Assembly (NCBI GenBank): GCA_913774845.1 | Contig: CAJYJO010000023.1 | Coordinates: 1 to 39,442 of the forward strand | Reading direction: 5' to 3' | Source: an uncultured Microbacterium sp. | GTDB lineage: Bacteria > Actinomycetota > Actinomycetes > Actinomycetales > Microbacteriaceae | DNA: 39,442 nt | In this document: one piece after another, positions 1 to 9,881 of the stretch | Layout: each line of letters begins with the position of its first letter | Position numbering within the stretch: the stretch's first letter is position 1 | Translations under genes and position numbers: made by a program | The notes under the pieces: generated by a model | The model's input: the letters and a program-made list of their open reading frames with translations, nothing else | Database searches by the model: none | What the model was told of the DNA's origin: nothing

Positions 1-155
1 TAGCATGAACCGGCTCGAAACAGGGTTTTCGGGCATCCCCTCCTTCCTGTGATCACCTTCCGGTGCGCCCCGGCGTGCGCTCCGGATCGGGCGGAAGGGG
101 GCGATACGCCCGCGAGCCGCGAAAGGCGCGGCCGCGTCATCGGAAGGAGAACTTC

Positions 156-785
156 GTGACCACGAAGTCTCAGGACCGCCGCAAGGTGCGTCTGTCGCGC
201 GCCCTCGGCGTCGCCCTCACCCCCAAGGCCGCCCGCTACCTCGAGAAGCGTCCCTACGCTCCCGGCGAGCACGGCCGCACCAAGCGCAAGGCCGACAGCG
301 ACTACGCCGTCCGTCTGCGCGAGAAGCAGCGTCTGCGCGAGCAGTACGGCATCCGCGAGAAGCAGCTGCGCATCGCGTTCAACGAGGCCCGCCGCACCGA
401 CGGCCTGACCGGTGAGAACCTGGTCGAGCTGCTCGAGATGCGTCTGGACGCCCTCGTCGTGCGTTCGGGCTTCGCCCGCACCACCGCGCAGGCCCGCCAG
501 CTCGTCGTGCACCGCCACATCCTGGTCGACGGCCAGCTCGTGGACCGCCCGTCGTTCCGCGTGAAGCCGGGTCAGCAGATCCACGTCAAGCCCAAGAGCG
601 AGGGCCTCGAGCCCTTCCAGGTCGCCGCCGCCGGCGGGCACGCCGAAGTGCTGCCCCCCGTCCCGGGCTACCTCGAGGTCGACCTGTCGACGCTCCAGGC
701 GAAGCTCGTGCGTCGCCCCAAGCGCGCCGAGGTGCCCGTCACGTGTGACGTGCAGCTCGTCGTCGAGTACTACGCCGCCCGCTGA
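156..785 (+). CDS. rpsD: 30S ribosomal protein S4
   Basis: S4 is a primary 16S rRNA-binding protein that nucleates assembly of the 30S body. The 209-residue product starts MTTKSQDRRKVRLSRALG. It carries the S4 N-terminal domain, then the RNA-binding S4 domain around residues 98-160 (ENLVELLEMRLDALVVRSGF), and ends in VEYYAAR. The GTG at 156 is chosen because GGAAGGAG lies just upstream at 142-149 and because family similarity begins there. The reading frame stays open upstream to 63, but that extension is Arg/Gly-rich and unlike S4. The gene stands apart from the usual alpha-operon neighbours and is followed by its own terminator, so it is probably monocistronic, as is common in actinobacteria. 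Confidence 0.97.
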   Translation: MTTKSQDRRKVRLSRALGVALTPKAARYLEKRPYAPGEHGRTKRKADSDYAVRLREKQRLREQYGIREKQLRIAFNEARRTDGLTGENLVELLEMRLDALVVRSGFARTTAQARQLVVHRHILVDGQLVDRPSFRVKPGQQIHVKPKSEGLEPFQVAAAGGHAEVLPPVPGYLEVDLSTLQAKLVRRPKRAEVPVTCDVQLVVEYYAAR

Positions 786-800
786 TCCCAGCGAGCGCAG

Positions 801-828
801 AAGGGCGTCGGGTTCTCCCGGCGCCCTT
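801..828 (+). terminator. intrinsic terminator of rpsD
   Basis: AAGGGCG-T-CGGG pairs with CCCG-G-CGCCCTT around a TTCT loop and is followed by TTCTCGT. It lies 16 bases after the rpsD stop codon. Confidence 0.75.
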
Positions 829-895
829 TCTCGTCCCCGGGCGACGAGCGAGCGGCATCCGGTCCGTCGACGCGCGCGCCGCGGGGGCCCTCGCC

Positions 896-901
896 TACGA
901 T
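896..901 (+). promoter_or_regulatory. putative -10 box (TACGAT) for the small membrane protein gene
   Basis: TACGAT fits the actinobacterial -10 pattern TANNNT. It lies after the rpsD terminator and upstream of the next gene. A start site six to seven bases downstream would fall at the in-frame ATG at 907, so a leaderless longer form (MPRPRRR...) is a possible alternative. No convincing -35 box is seen. Confidence 0.4.
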
Positions 902-942
902 GGGGGATGCCGCGACCGCGGCGTCGTATCGAGGAAGAAGTG

Positions 943-1230
943 GTGATCGTGAGAAGCCTCGTCTGGTTCGCGTTGGGTATCGTCGGCGGCTTCGTCGCCG
1001 CCCACTTCGTCAACAAGGACCCCCGCGGACAGGAGCTGCTGGCGCAGCTCGACTCGCGCATCGGCGAGTTCACCGATCACATGAGCGATGCGTACCACCA
1101 GCAGGAGACGCGCCTGGCCGAGATCATCGACGACGCGAAGGGCGTCGCGGCCTCCGCCGTCGACCGCGCCACCGACGTCGTCGGCGACGCCGCGGCCACC
1201 GCGAAGAACGCCGTCTCCTCCTCCGACTGA
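943..1230 (+). CDS. small membrane-anchored protein between rpsD and alaS
   Basis: This 95-residue protein has one N-terminal hydrophobic segment (RSLVWFALGIVGGFVAAHFV, about residues 3-22). A polar, probably helical region follows (GQELLAQLDSRIGEFTDHMS), then an Ala/Asp-rich tail. It therefore looks like a short inner-membrane protein with a cytoplasmic amphipathic tail, loosely like YtxH or DUF948-type proteins. Many actinobacteria have small membrane proteins of this kind between rpsD and alaS, but the function is unknown. The GTG at 943 is chosen because GAGGAAG at 931-937 sits at a good distance. A GTG at 949 and an ATG at 907 are in-frame alternatives. Confidence 0.7.
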   Translation: MIVRSLVWFALGIVGGFVAAHFVNKDPRGQELLAQLDSRIGEFTDHMSDAYHQQETRLAEIIDDAKGVAASAVDRATDVVGDAAATAKNAVSSSD

Positions 1231-1241
1231 CTCCCCGGCAT

Positions 1242-1266
1242 CCGGCCCCCGACGCGCGGGGGCCGG
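1242..1266 (+). terminator. perfect GC hairpin between the small ORF and alaS
   Basis: CCGGCCCCCG and CGGGGGCCGG form an uninterrupted 10-bp stem with a 5-base loop, 29 bases before the alaS start. There is no U-tract. It could be a weak terminator, a processing site or a leader structure for alaS. Confidence 0.4.
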
Positions 1267-1294
1267 CCACCGCACGCCCACGGAAAGACCCGCC

Positions 1295-3964
1295 ATGAAA
1301 ACCGCCGAGATCGCCCAGCGCTTCCTCGACTTCTTCGAGAAGAAGAACCACACGATCGTCCCCTCGGCCTCGCTCGTCACCGACGACCCGGCCCTGCTCT
1401 TCACCGTGGCGGGCATGGTGCCCTTCATCCCGTACCTCAGCGGCGTCGTGCCGCCGCCGTACCCGCGGGCGGCCGACGTGCAGAAGTGCATCCGCACCAA
1501 CGACATCGAAGAGGTCGGCAAGACGCCGCGCCACGGCACGTTCTTCCAGATGCTGGGCAACTGGTCGTTCGGCGACTACTTCAAGCGCGACGCGATCCGC
1601 TATGCGTGGGAGCTGCTGACCTCCGCGGAGGAGGACGGCGGCCTCGCCTTCGACCCGAAGGACCTGTGGGTCACGGTGTACGAGGAGGACGACGAGGCGC
1701 ACGCCCTGTGGCGCGAGCTCACCGATCTGCCCGAGGAGCGCATCCAGCGCCTGGGCAAGGACACGAACTACTGGTCGACCGGCCTTCCCGGTCCCGCCGG
1801 GCCCTGCTCCGAGATCTTCTTCGACCGGGGTCCCGCCTACGGCATCGACGGAGGTCCCGCGACCGACGACGACCGCTACGTCGAGATCTGGAACCTCGTG
1901 TTCATGCAGTACGAGATCACGAACGTGCGCTCGAAGTACGACTTCGACATCGTCGGCGAGCTGCCCGCGAAGAACATCGACACCGGCATGGGCCTGGAGC
2001 GCATCGCGTTCATCAAGCAGGGCGTCGACAACATGTACGAGACCGATCAGGTGCGCCCCGTGCTCGACCTGGCAGCGTCGCTCGCGGGCAAGGCCTACGG
2101 CGCCGAATCGCACGAAGACGACGTGCGCCTGCGCATCGTCGCCGATCACGTGCGTTCCTCGCTCATGCTGCTCGCCGACGGCGTCACCCCCTCGAACGAG
2201 GGCCGCGGCTACATCCTGCGCCGCATCATGCGTCGTGCGATCCGCTCGATGCGTCTGCTGGGCGTCGAGGGCGCGACCTTCCCCGAGCTGTTCGCGGCCT
2301 CTCGCGACGCGATGAAGGAGTCGTATCCCGAGGTCGAGGCCGACTACGCCCGTCTCTCGGCGTACGCGATCGCCGAGGAGCAGACCTTCCTGCGCACCCT
2401 CGCCGCCGGCTCCGCGATCCTCGACCAGTCGGTCGTCGAGGCCAAGAACGGCGGCGGCACGACCCTGTCGGGTTCCGAGGCGTTCCTGCTGCACGACACC
2501 TACGGCTTCCCCATCGATCTGACCCTCGAGATCGCCGAGGAGGCCGGGCTGTCGGTCGACCGCGCTGCGTTCGACACGCTCATGCAGGAGCAGCGCACCC
2601 GCGCCAAGGCCGACGCCCGTGCCCGCAAGGGCGCGATCGCCGACCAGAGCGCGTACCGCGAGTTCCGCGCGCACGGCGAGACGGTCTTCACCGGCTACAC
2701 CGAGATGCAGACGGAGTCGAAGGTCCTCGGCATCCTGGTTCAGGGGCAGGGGACCGACCGCGCGTCGGAGGGGCAGATCGCCGAGGTCATCCTCGCCGAG
2801 ACCGCCCTGTACGCCGAGTCCGGTGGACAGGTGGCCGACAAGGGCGTCATCGTCGGCCCCGGGTACGAGCTCGAGGTGCTCGACGTCCAGCGCCCCGTTC
2901 CGGGCCTGGTCAGCCACACCGTCGAGGTCACCACGGGCGAGGTGTCGGTCGGCGCCCCCGCGACGACGGTCGTCGACGCGCTGAACCGCCACGCCGCCCA
3001 GCAGGCGCACACCGCGACGCACCTCGTGCACGCGGCCATCCGCGACACGCTCGGCAAGACCGCCACGCAGACCGGTTCGCTCAACCGCGCGGGCTACATG
3101 CGCTTCGACTTCAGCTGGGGCTCGGCCCTCTCGCCCGAGACCCGCACCGAGATCGAGGACATCGCCAACAACGCGGTGCGCGACAACCTCGAGGTCACCA
3201 CGCGCGTGATGTCGCTCGACGAGGCGAAGGCCGCCGGCGCCATGGCGCTGTTCGGGGAGAAGTACGGCGACACGGTGCGCATGGTCGACATCGGCGGGCC
3301 CTGGTCGCGCGAGCTCTGCGGTGGCACCCACGTGTCGCGCAGCGCCGAGATCGGCCTGGTCAACCTGGTCGGCGAGCAGTCGGTCGGCGCGTCGAACCGC
3401 CGCGTGGAGGCCCTCGTCGGCCTCGACGCCTTCCGCGACCTCGCCGCCGAGCGCGCGATCGTCTCTCAGCTCAGCTCGAGCCTGAAGACCCCGCGCGAGC
3501 AGCTGCCCACCCGCATCGCCGAACTGGCCGCGAGCCTCAAGGCCGCCGAGAAGAAGATCGCCGCGTTCGAGGCGCAGGCCCTCACCGGTCGCCTGCCGCA
3601 GCTCGTCGAGTCTGCGGTTTCGGTCGGCACCGTACGCGTCGTCGCCGAGAGCCTCGGCGAGGGCGCTTCGGCCGACGACGTGCGCTCACTCGCCCTGCAG
3701 GTGCGCGACCGTCTCGGCAGCGCCCCCGCGGTCGTCGCCCTCGCCTCGGTCGCCGGCGGGCGGGCCACCGTGGTCGTCGTGACGAACGACGCCGCGCGCG
3801 AGCGCGGCCTCGCTGCGGGTGCCCTCGCGAAGACCGCCGCCGGTGTGCTCGGCGGTGGCGGCGGCGGACGTCCCGATGTCGCCCAGGGCGGCGGAACGAA
3901 TGCCGCGGCTCTTCCGCAGGCGCTCGAGGGCATCGTCGCGGACGTGCGGGCGACCACCGCGTGA
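1295..3964 (+). CDS. alaS: alanyl-tRNA synthetase
   Basis: This class II synthetase charges tRNA-Ala and edits mischarged Ser and Gly. The 889-residue product has the usual AlaS order. The aminoacylation core is N-terminal, with RTNDIEEVGKTPRHGTFFQM near residue 67. The editing domain has zinc ligands H572 and H576 (HTATH) and C675 and H679 (CGGTH). The C-terminal C-Ala region includes a Gly-rich stretch (GGGGGGRPD). The ATG at 1295 begins MKTAEIAQRFLDFFE, the typical AlaS start. A longer open frame upstream is only the overlapping small gene read in another frame. The stop overlaps the start of ruvX, which suggests translational coupling. Confidence 0.98.
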   Translation: MKTAEIAQRFLDFFEKKNHTIVPSASLVTDDPALLFTVAGMVPFIPYLSGVVPPPYPRAADVQKCIRTNDIEEVGKTPRHGTFFQMLGNWSFGDYFKRDAIRYAWELLTSAEEDGGLAFDPKDLWVTVYEEDDEAHALWRELTDLPEERIQRLGKDTNYWSTGLPGPAGPCSEIFFDRGPAYGIDGGPATDDDRYVEIWNLVFMQYEITNVRSKYDFDIVGELPAKNIDTGMGLERIAFIKQGVDNMYETDQVRPVLDLAASLAGKAYGAESHEDDVRLRIVADHVRSSLMLLADGVTPSNEGRGYILRRIMRRAIRSMRLLGVEGATFPELFAASRDAMKESYPEVEADYARLSAYAIAEEQTFLRTLAAGSAILDQSVVEAKNGGGTTLSGSEAFLLHDTYGFPIDLTLEIAEEAGLSVDRAAFDTLMQEQRTRAKADARARKGAIADQSAYREFRAHGETVFTGYTEMQTESKVLGILVQGQGTDRASEGQIAEVILAETALYAESGGQVADKGVIVGPGYELEVLDVQRPVPGLVSHTVEVTTGEVSVGAPATTVVDALNRHAAQQAHTATHLVHAAIRDTLGKTATQTGSLNRAGYMRFDFSWGSALSPETRTEIEDIANNAVRDNLEVTTRVMSLDEAKAAGAMALFGEKYGDTVRMVDIGGPWSRELCGGTHVSRSAEIGLVNLVGEQSVGASNRRVEALVGLDAFRDLAAERAIVSQLSSSLKTPREQLPTRIAELAASLKAAEKKIAAFEAQALTGRLPQLVESAVSVGTVRVVAESLGEGASADDVRSLALQVRDRLGSAPAVVALASVAGGRATVVVVTNDAARERGLAAGALAKTAAGVLGGGGGGRPDVAQGGGTNAAALPQALEGIVADVRATTA

Positions 3965-4434
3965 GCGCGTTCCGGCGCGGCATCCGGTTCGGCATCGACG
4001 TCGGGCGCGCCCGCGTGGGCGTGGCCCGATCCGATCCGGACGGGGTGCTCGCCGTTCCCGTCGAGACGGTGCCCCGCAAGGGGGAGCCGATTCGGCGCCT
4101 CGCGGCGCTGGCCGCCGAATACGAGGCCTTCGAGATCCTGGTCGGGCTGCCGCTCAACCTGCGCGGAGAGGACACGGCCTCGACGACCGACGCGCGGGCG
4201 TTCGCGGCCGCGCTGGCGGCGGCGGTTCCGATGCCGGTCCGGCTGGTCGACGAGCGCTTGAGCACGGTCTCGGCGCACGGCGTGCTGCGGGAGGCAGGGC
4301 GTTCCCAGCGCGAGTCTCGTAGCATTGTGGATCAAGTCGCCGCTGTGGTCCTCCTGCAGCAGGCGCTCGACGTGGAGCGACAGTCCGGTGAGCCGGCCGG
4401 ACCCGCCGTATCACCGGGACAGGAGCCCGCCTGA
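3961..4434 (+). CDS. ruvX: RuvX/YqgF family Holliday junction resolvase-like nuclease
   Basis: This RNase H-fold protein of 157 residues contains FGIDVGRARVGVARSD near the N terminus, EILVGLPLNLRGE in the middle and RLVDERLSTVSA and IVDQVAAVVLLQ near the end. These are the conserved acidic and Gly motifs of YqgF/RuvX. The family acts in 16S rRNA 5' maturation and/or as a junction resolvase; the role here cannot be decided from sequence. The GTG at 3961 overlaps the alaS stop by four bases, and the alaS-ruvX-mltG order is the normal actinobacterial one. The Pro/Gln-rich last 20 residues look dispensable. Confidence 0.93.
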   Translation: MSAFRRGIRFGIDVGRARVGVARSDPDGVLAVPVETVPRKGEPIRRLAALAAEYEAFEILVGLPLNLRGEDTASTTDARAFAAALAAAVPMPVRLVDERLSTVSAHGVLREAGRSQRESRSIVDQVAAVVLLQQALDVERQSGEPAGPAVSPGQEPA

Positions 4435-4435
4435 C

Positions 4436-6166
4436 ATGCCCGAGAACCAGCCCCCCGAGAGCGATCCGTTCGCCGACCTCTATGGTCGACTTCCCGACCC
4501 GCGCACCGGTGCGCGCCCGTCCGGCGACGCCGCCCCCGGGACCGACACCGCCCCTCCGTCGCGTCGGGCTGCGCGTGCCGCGCGACAGACCCAGGAAGGA
4601 TCGACCGCTCCCGAACCGTCGATGGATGCCGCGCCCCCGGCGCGGTACGACGCGGCGCGCCGCGCGGATTCGTCGTCGGCCTCGGCATCCCGCCCGTCGG
4701 GCGCGGGCGCGCAGGCCGCCCCCCGACCGACCGCGGCCCCGACCTCGTCCGCCGACAGGCGCCCGGGCGCCGCGCGTCCCGCCGCAGACCAGCGTCCCAC
4801 TGGCCATCAGCGTCCTGTTTCCGCCCCGCAGCGCCCGGCCGCCGCGCCGCGCCCCGCGGCAGATCAGCGCCCCGCCACGGACCAGCGCCCCGCCGCCGCG
4901 GCCCCCGGCCCCGAGCGCGCACGCACCGAAGCCCCCGTCCGCGAACCCGCGCTCGTGGGCGCCGGGGCGGCGACCGCCTCCTCGGCGTCGAGCCCGGCGG
5001 CATCCGGATCCCTCGAAGACCTCTTCACCGGTCAGACCACCACGCACGTCATCGGCGAGACGGCTCCGCGGGCTCCCCGCGGGCGGCGCCGTCTGGGCGG
5101 TTGGATCGCCTTCGCGGTGGTCGTGCTGCTGTTCGGCGGGATCGCCGGCGGTGGGGTGGCCCTGTGGAACACGTACGGCGACCGCATCCAGGCGTTCCTC
5201 GGCAACGGCGAGCCGCTCGACTACGAGGCGGGTCTGGCCACGGGGGAGGCGCGCGTGACGATCGTCTCCGGCGACACCGGCCAGTCGGTCTCGCCGAAGA
5301 TGTTCGAGGCGGGCGTCACCAAGGCGTCGAATTCGCTGTACAAGTACATGGTCGACAATGCGGTGGGATTCACCTTCCAGCCGGGCGTCTACAAGCTGCA
5401 GCAGCAGATGACCTCCGCGGCGGTGCTCGACGCGCTGCGCAACCCCGCCAACCGTCTCGACTACTCGGTGCAGCTGCGCGAGGGACTCACGCTGAAGCAG
5501 TCGCTCGAGCTCATCTCCGAACAGCTCTCCATCCCGCGCGCCGATCTCGACGCGGCGGTGGCGGATCCGAGCCGCTACGGGGTGACCGCCTCGACCCTCG
5601 AGGGCTGGATCTTCCCGGCGACCTACGACTTCGACGAGGGCGTCACCGCCACCGACGTCATCTCGCGCATGGTGCAGCGCACCGTGCAGTCCCTCGACTC
5701 GGCGGGCGTGCCCGTCGAAGATCGCGAGCGCATCCTCACGATCGCCTCGATCATCGAGCGCGAAGCGCGCAGCAGCGAGGACTTCTACAAAGTCAGCCGC
5801 GTGATCGAGAACCGTCTGCAGCCCGACAACGTCGAGACCCACGGTCTTCTGCAGATGGATTCGACCGCGCAGTACGGCGCCGACGAATTGGATGCCGGAT
5901 CCTCGTCGTCGAGCGAGAACGCGCTCACCAGCGACAACCCGTACAACACTTACAAGTACCCGGGTCTGCCCGTGGGGCCCATCGCCAATGCGGGCGACCG
6001 CGCGATCGACGCGGCCATGAACCCGGTCGACGGCACGTGGTACTACTTCACGACGGTCAACCTGGAAACCGGGGAGACGGTGTTCTCGACCACGTACGAC
6101 GACCAGCTCAAGGCCGTGGAGCAGTTCCGGGCGTGGTGCCGCGAGAACCCCGACGGCGGATGCTGA
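4436..6166 (+). CDS. mltG: endolytic murein transglycosylase MltG
   Basis: MltG cleaves nascent peptidoglycan strands at the outer face of the membrane. The 576-residue protein has a cytoplasmic, probably disordered N-terminal region of about 215 residues rich in Pro, Ala, Arg and Gln, including repeated DQRPA-like units. One transmembrane helix follows (about 220-245, WIAFAVVVLLFGGIAGGGVALW region). The extracellular YceG domain comes next, with the catalytic Glu at residue 441 in SIIERE. LLQMDSTAQYG and the YNTYKYPGLPVGPI motif are intact. The ATG at 4436 lies one base after the ruvX stop codon. The cytoplasmic tail is much longer than in E. coli MltG, as is common in actinobacteria. Confidence 0.94.
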   Translation: MPENQPPESDPFADLYGRLPDPRTGARPSGDAAPGTDTAPPSRRAARAARQTQEGSTAPEPSMDAAPPARYDAARRADSSSASASRPSGAGAQAAPRPTAAPTSSADRRPGAARPAADQRPTGHQRPVSAPQRPAAAPRPAADQRPATDQRPAAAAPGPERARTEAPVREPALVGAGAATASSASSPAASGSLEDLFTGQTTTHVIGETAPRAPRGRRRLGGWIAFAVVVLLFGGIAGGGVALWNTYGDRIQAFLGNGEPLDYEAGLATGEARVTIVSGDTGQSVSPKMFEAGVTKASNSLYKYMVDNAVGFTFQPGVYKLQQQMTSAAVLDALRNPANRLDYSVQLREGLTLKQSLELISEQLSIPRADLDAAVADPSRYGVTASTLEGWIFPATYDFDEGVTATDVISRMVQRTVQSLDSAGVPVEDRERILTIASIIEREARSSEDFYKVSRVIENRLQPDNVETHGLLQMDSTAQYGADELDAGSSSSSENALTSDNPYNTYKYPGLPVGPIANAGDRAIDAAMNPVDGTWYYFTTVNLETGETVFSTTYDDQLKAVEQFRAWCRENPDGGC

Positions 6167-6996
6167 CCGGCGGAGCCCGCCTGGCCGTCTGGGGCGACCC
6201 GATCGCGCATTCGCGGTCGCCCCGGCTGCACGCGGCGGCCTACCGTGTGCTCGGGCTCGACTGGGACTACGGGCGCCGCCAGGTCGCCGAGGCGGAGTTC
6301 GTCGACGCCGTCGAGGGGCTGGATGCCGTCTGGCGTGGGCTGTCGCTCACCATGCCGCTCAAGCACGTCGCCGCGCGCCACGCGGCGACCCTCGACGACG
6401 ACGCCCGCCTGACGGGCGCCGTCAACACCTACCTGCTCGCGGACGACGGGCCGCGCGGCTACAACACCGACGTCGGCGGTCTCGCGCGGGCCCTCGCCGA
6501 GATCGGCGTCCGGGCGCCCGAGCGCATCCGCATCCTGGGGGCGGGCGCGACGGCGACCTCGGCGCTGGTGGCGGCCGCACGGGCCGGAGCGGTCGCGATC
6601 GAGGTGCGCGCCCGACGGCCGGAGGCCGCGAGCGCCCTCGGGGTCCTCGGCGCCGCGCTCGGGGTCGAGGTCCGCGTCCGGCCCCTCGACGCTCCCGACC
6701 TCGACGAGGTCGACGCCACCCTCGCCGCCCTTCCCGGCGGCACCGACCTCGGCGGTCTCGGCGGGGACCTGGCATCCGTGTCCGGCCCGCTCGTCGACGT
6801 CGTGTACGGCGGATGGCCGACCCCCCTCGCGCGGGCGTGGGAGCGCGCGGGCGTCGCCGCCCACGACGGACTCGCGATGCTGCTGCATCAGGCCCTGCTG
6901 CAGGTGCGCGTGTTCGTGGGCGGCGACCCGGCACGGCCGCTGGATCACGAGGACGCGGTGCTGGCCGAAATGCGCGCCGTGCTCGTGGGAGACTAG
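6160..6996 (+). CDS. aroE: shikimate dehydrogenase (biosynthetic AroE)
   Basis: AroE reduces 3-dehydroshikimate to shikimate with NADPH. The 278-residue protein shows the substrate-binding motif [11 protein letters not shown] (S18, S20), catalytic Lys67 in LTMPLKH, Asn88 in GAVNT, NTDVGG (Asp103) and a Rossmann glycine motif LGAGATA. It differs clearly from the second dehydrogenase in the window (11942-12835), which has SLTPPMH and an Asp consistent with NAD binding. The ATG at 6160 overlaps the end of mltG by seven bases. Its place directly before aroC, aroK and aroB supports the biosynthetic role. Confidence 0.92.
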   Translation: MLTGGARLAVWGDPIAHSRSPRLHAAAYRVLGLDWDYGRRQVAEAEFVDAVEGLDAVWRGLSLTMPLKHVAARHAATLDDDARLTGAVNTYLLADDGPRGYNTDVGGLARALAEIGVRAPERIRILGAGATATSALVAAARAGAVAIEVRARRPEAASALGVLGAALGVEVRVRPLDAPDLDEVDATLAALPGGTDLGGLGGDLASVSGPLVDVVYGGWPTPLARAWERAGVAAHDGLAMLLHQALLQVRVFVGGDPARPLDHEDAVLAEMRAVLVGD

Positions 6997-7000
6997 GAGC

Positions 7001-8227
7001 ATGCTTCGCGTTCTCACCGCCGGCGAGTCCCACGGCCCCGAGCTGATCGCCCTCATGGAAGGGATGCCGGCCGGCGTCCCCATCTCGTCGGCGCAGATCC
7101 GCGCCGAACTGGCGCGTCGTCGCCTGGGCTACGGCCGTGGCTCGCGCATGAAGTTCGAAGAAGACGAGCTGACCCTGTCCACGGGCATCGTCCACGGCTT
7201 CACGATCGGCAGCCCGATCGCCCTGCGCATCGGCAACACCGAATGGCCGAAGTGGACCGAGGTCATGAGCCCCGAGCCCGTCGAGCTGTCCGACCGCTCG
7301 CGCGGACGCGGCGCCGCCCTCACGCGTCCCCGCCCCGGCCACGCCGACCTCGTCGGTATGCAGAAGTACGGCTTCGATGAGGCCCGTCCCATCCTCGAGC
7401 GCGCCTCGGCCCGCGAGACGGCGGCCCGCGTCGCCCTCGGCGCGGTGGCCCGGTCGTTCCTGAACGAGCTCGGCATCCGGCTCGTCAGCCACACCCTCTC
7501 GATCGGTCCCGTGCGCGTCCCCGACGACGCCGCACTCCCCACGCCCGACGACGTCGACCGTCTCGACGCCGACCCGCTGCGCTGCTTCCACGCCGACACG
7601 AGCGCCGCGATGGTGGCCGAGGTCGACGACGCCAAGAAGGCGGGAGACACCCTCGGCGGTGTCGTCGAGGTGCTCGCCTACGGCCTGCCGCCGGGGCTGG
7701 GCTCGCACGTGCAGTGGGATCGTCGACTGGATGCCAGACTCGCCCAGGCCCTGATGAGCATCCAGGCCATCAAGGGCGTCGAGGTCGGCGACGGCTTCCT
7801 CACGACGACCCGGCGTGGATCGCAGGCTCACGACGAGCTCTTCGCCACCGAAGACGGCATCACCCGTTCCTCCGACCGCGCGGGCGGCACCGAGGGCGGC
7901 ATGTCGACCGGCACCGTGCTGCGCGTGCGCGCCGGCATGAAGCCGATCGCGACCATCCCGAAGGCCCTGCGCACGGTCGATGTCGCCACCGGCGACACCG
8001 CGGCCGCCCACCACCAGCGCTCCGACGTGTGCGCCGTGCCCGCGTCGGGCGTGGTCGCCGAGGCGATGGTCGCCGTGACCCTCGCCGATGCGGTGCTCGA
8101 GAAGTTCGGCGGCGACAACGTGGCCGAGACGCGTCGCAACCTCGAGACGTACCTGGCACACCTGCCCGAGACCCTGCGCACGACCGACGCGTCCGACGCC
8201 GCGCTGCTCGCGCATGACCTCGCCTGA
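7001..8227 (+). CDS. aroC: chorismate synthase
   Basis: AroC converts 5-enolpyruvylshikimate-3-phosphate to chorismate using reduced FMN. The 408-residue protein has the family hallmarks [10 protein letters not shown] at the N terminus, GRGSRM near residue 48, [22 protein letters not shown] and the C-terminal RSDVCAVPA region. A TAGGAGC sequence containing the aroE stop serves as the Shine-Dalgarno site for the ATG at 7001. It overlaps the start of aroK by 14 bases. Length and motifs are normal. Confidence 0.97.
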   Translation: MLRVLTAGESHGPELIALMEGMPAGVPISSAQIRAELARRRLGYGRGSRMKFEEDELTLSTGIVHGFTIGSPIALRIGNTEWPKWTEVMSPEPVELSDRSRGRGAALTRPRPGHADLVGMQKYGFDEARPILERASARETAARVALGAVARSFLNELGIRLVSHTLSIGPVRVPDDAALPTPDDVDRLDADPLRCFHADTSAAMVAEVDDAKKAGDTLGGVVEVLAYGLPPGLGSHVQWDRRLDARLAQALMSIQAIKGVEVGDGFLTTTRRGSQAHDELFATEDGITRSSDRAGGTEGGMSTGTVLRVRAGMKPIATIPKALRTVDVATGDTAAAHHQRSDVCAVPASGVVAEAMVAVTLADAVLEKFGGDNVAETRRNLETYLAHLPETLRTTDASDAALLAHDLA

Positions 8228-8753
8228 CGCCGTCCCCGCGCCCGCCGTCGTCCTCATCGGACCGATGGGGGCCGGCAAGACGAGCGTGGGTCGACGCGTG
8301 GCACGCGCGCTGGGGACGACGTTCACCGACACCGACAAGCTCGTCGTGCGCGATCACGGACCGATCCCGGCGCTGTTCCTCGCCCACGGCGAGCCTCATT
8401 TCCGCGCCCTGGAGCGCGACGCGGTCGTCGAGGCGCTGGGGCGCGGGGGCGTCGTCGCGCTCGGCGGGGGAGCGGTGCTCGATCCGCTCACCCGGGAGCG
8501 ACTCGCCCCGCACCGCGTCGTGCTGCTGACCGTGGCGCCGCACGTCGTGGCATCCCGGATCCACGGCGACGACCGCCCGCTGCTGGGCGGGGAAGACCCG
8601 GTCGCGCGCTGGAAGCGCATCTTCGACGAGCGCCGCCCCGTCTACGAGCAGACCGCGGACATCACCTTCGACACCTCCTCGGGCCCGCTCGCACGGGTCG
8701 TCGACGACATCGTGGCCTGGGCACGCCGTGTGCCGGCCGGAGAGACGGCATGA
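8214..8753 (+). CDS. aroK: shikimate kinase
   Basis: AroK phosphorylates shikimate at O3 with ATP. The 179-residue protein has a Walker A loop GPMGAGKTS (K22), the TDTDK substrate and Mg site, FRALE with the substrate-binding Arg, the [10 protein letters not shown] glycine motif and the lid region DDRPLLGG. The ATG at 8214 lies inside the end of aroC. The stop overlaps the aroB start by four bases, so aroC, aroK and aroB are likely coupled. Confidence 0.95.
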   Translation: MTSPDAVPAPAVVLIGPMGAGKTSVGRRVARALGTTFTDTDKLVVRDHGPIPALFLAHGEPHFRALERDAVVEALGRGGVVALGGGAVLDPLTRERLAPHRVVLLTVAPHVVASRIHGDDRPLLGGEDPVARWKRIFDERRPVYEQTADITFDTSSGPLARVVDDIVAWARRVPAGETA

Positions 8754-9826
8754 CCGACACCACCACCATCAGCGTCGCCGGCGAGTCCGGCTACGACATC
8801 ACGATCGGACGCGGTCTGCTCGCGTCGCTCGGCGAGGTGCTCCCCGCGGGCGCGCAGAAGGTGCTCGTTGTGCACCCGCCGACGCTCGCGAAGCAGGCCG
8901 AGCAGCTGCGCGCGCACCTGATGGGCGACCGGCAGGTGCTGCTCGCCGAGATCCCGGATGCCGAGGCCGGCAAGCGCGTCGAGGTGGCGGCGTTCTGCTG
9001 GCAGGTCATGGGGCAGGCCGACTTCACCCGCACCGACGCCGTGATCGGTTTCGGCGGGGGAGCGGTGACCGATCTCGCCGGGTTCGTCGCCGCGACCTGG
9101 CTGCGCGGTGTCGCCCTCGTGCAGGTGCCGACGACCGTGCTCGGCATGGTCGACGCGGCCGTGGGCGGCAAGACCGGCATCAACACCGCCGAGGGCAAGA
9201 ACCTCGTCGGCGCCTTCTGGCCCCCGCTCGCGGTGGTCTGCGACCTCGACCTGCTCGACACCCTGTCGAAGAACGAGGCGACCGCCGGGTTCGCCGAGGT
9301 CGTCAAGGCGGGGTTCATCTGGCATCCCGAGATCCTCGACCTCATCGAGGCCGACCCCGAGAACATCGTCGACCCGCGCGGTGACGCCTTCCGCCGGTGC
9401 ATCGAGCTCGCGATCGACATGAAGGCGCGCGTCGTCGGAGAGGATCTGCGCGAGGCGGGGCTGCGCGAGGTTCTGAACTACGGGCACACCCTCGGCCACG
9501 CCATCGAGCACGCCGAGCGCTACCGCTGGCGCCACGGCGCGGCGATCTCGGTCGGCATGGTGTTCGCCGCCGAGCTCTCTCGACTCGCGGGGCGCCTCTC
9601 GGACGACGTGGCCCAGCGCCATCGCACGGTGCTCGAGTCCCTCGGGCTTCCCACGACCTACCGCGCCGGGGCTTTCCAGACGCTGAAGGCGACGATGCAG
9701 CGCGACAAGAAGAGCCGCGGCAGCATGCTGCGCTTCATCGTGCTCGACGATCTCGCCCGGCCCACCGTGCTGCAGGCGCCCGACGAGTCGCTGCTGTTCG
9801 CGGCCTACCAGGAGGTCGGTGCGTGA
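8750..9826 (+). CDS. aroB: 3-dehydroquinate synthase
   Basis: AroB cyclises DAHP to 3-dehydroquinate with NAD and a divalent metal. The 358-residue protein contains [36 protein letters not shown], the metal-site Glu in AEVVKAGFI and the two His motifs in [12 protein letters not shown]. The ATG at 8750 overlaps the aroK stop. In related genomes pepQ or aroQ often follows aroB; here a GNAT gene and then the catabolic island follow. Confidence 0.97.
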   Translation: MTDTTTISVAGESGYDITIGRGLLASLGEVLPAGAQKVLVVHPPTLAKQAEQLRAHLMGDRQVLLAEIPDAEAGKRVEVAAFCWQVMGQADFTRTDAVIGFGGGAVTDLAGFVAATWLRGVALVQVPTTVLGMVDAAVGGKTGINTAEGKNLVGAFWPPLAVVCDLDLLDTLSKNEATAGFAEVVKAGFIWHPEILDLIEADPENIVDPRGDAFRRCIELAIDMKARVVGEDLREAGLREVLNYGHTLGHAIEHAERYRWRHGAAISVGMVFAAELSRLAGRLSDDVAQRHRTVLESLGLPTTYRAGAFQTLKATMQRDKKSRGSMLRFIVLDDLARPTVLQAPDESLLFAAYQEVGA

Positions 9827-9881
9827 GCATCGCCGCACGGCGTTCGGTGCTGCGTCCCGCGAGGGCGGCCGGGATCTCGGC

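Noticed and set aside
1-155. S4-binding autoregulatory leader upstream of rpsD
   Set aside because: A small hairpin (GGGCG/CGCCC at 99-111) and a TAGCAT at 1-6 are seen, but nothing resembling a defined S4 leader motif, so no regulatory element is claimed.
745-942. N-terminal extension of the small membrane protein back into the rpsD terminator
   Set aside because: The extension would cross the rpsD terminator and is Arg/Pro/Ser-rich. The start at 943 has a ribosome-binding site just before the hydrophobic helix.
1124-3331. A 735-residue open frame antisense to alaS
   Set aside because: It is low-complexity, with no domain and no Shine-Dalgarno site. It arises from third-position GC bias in alaS.
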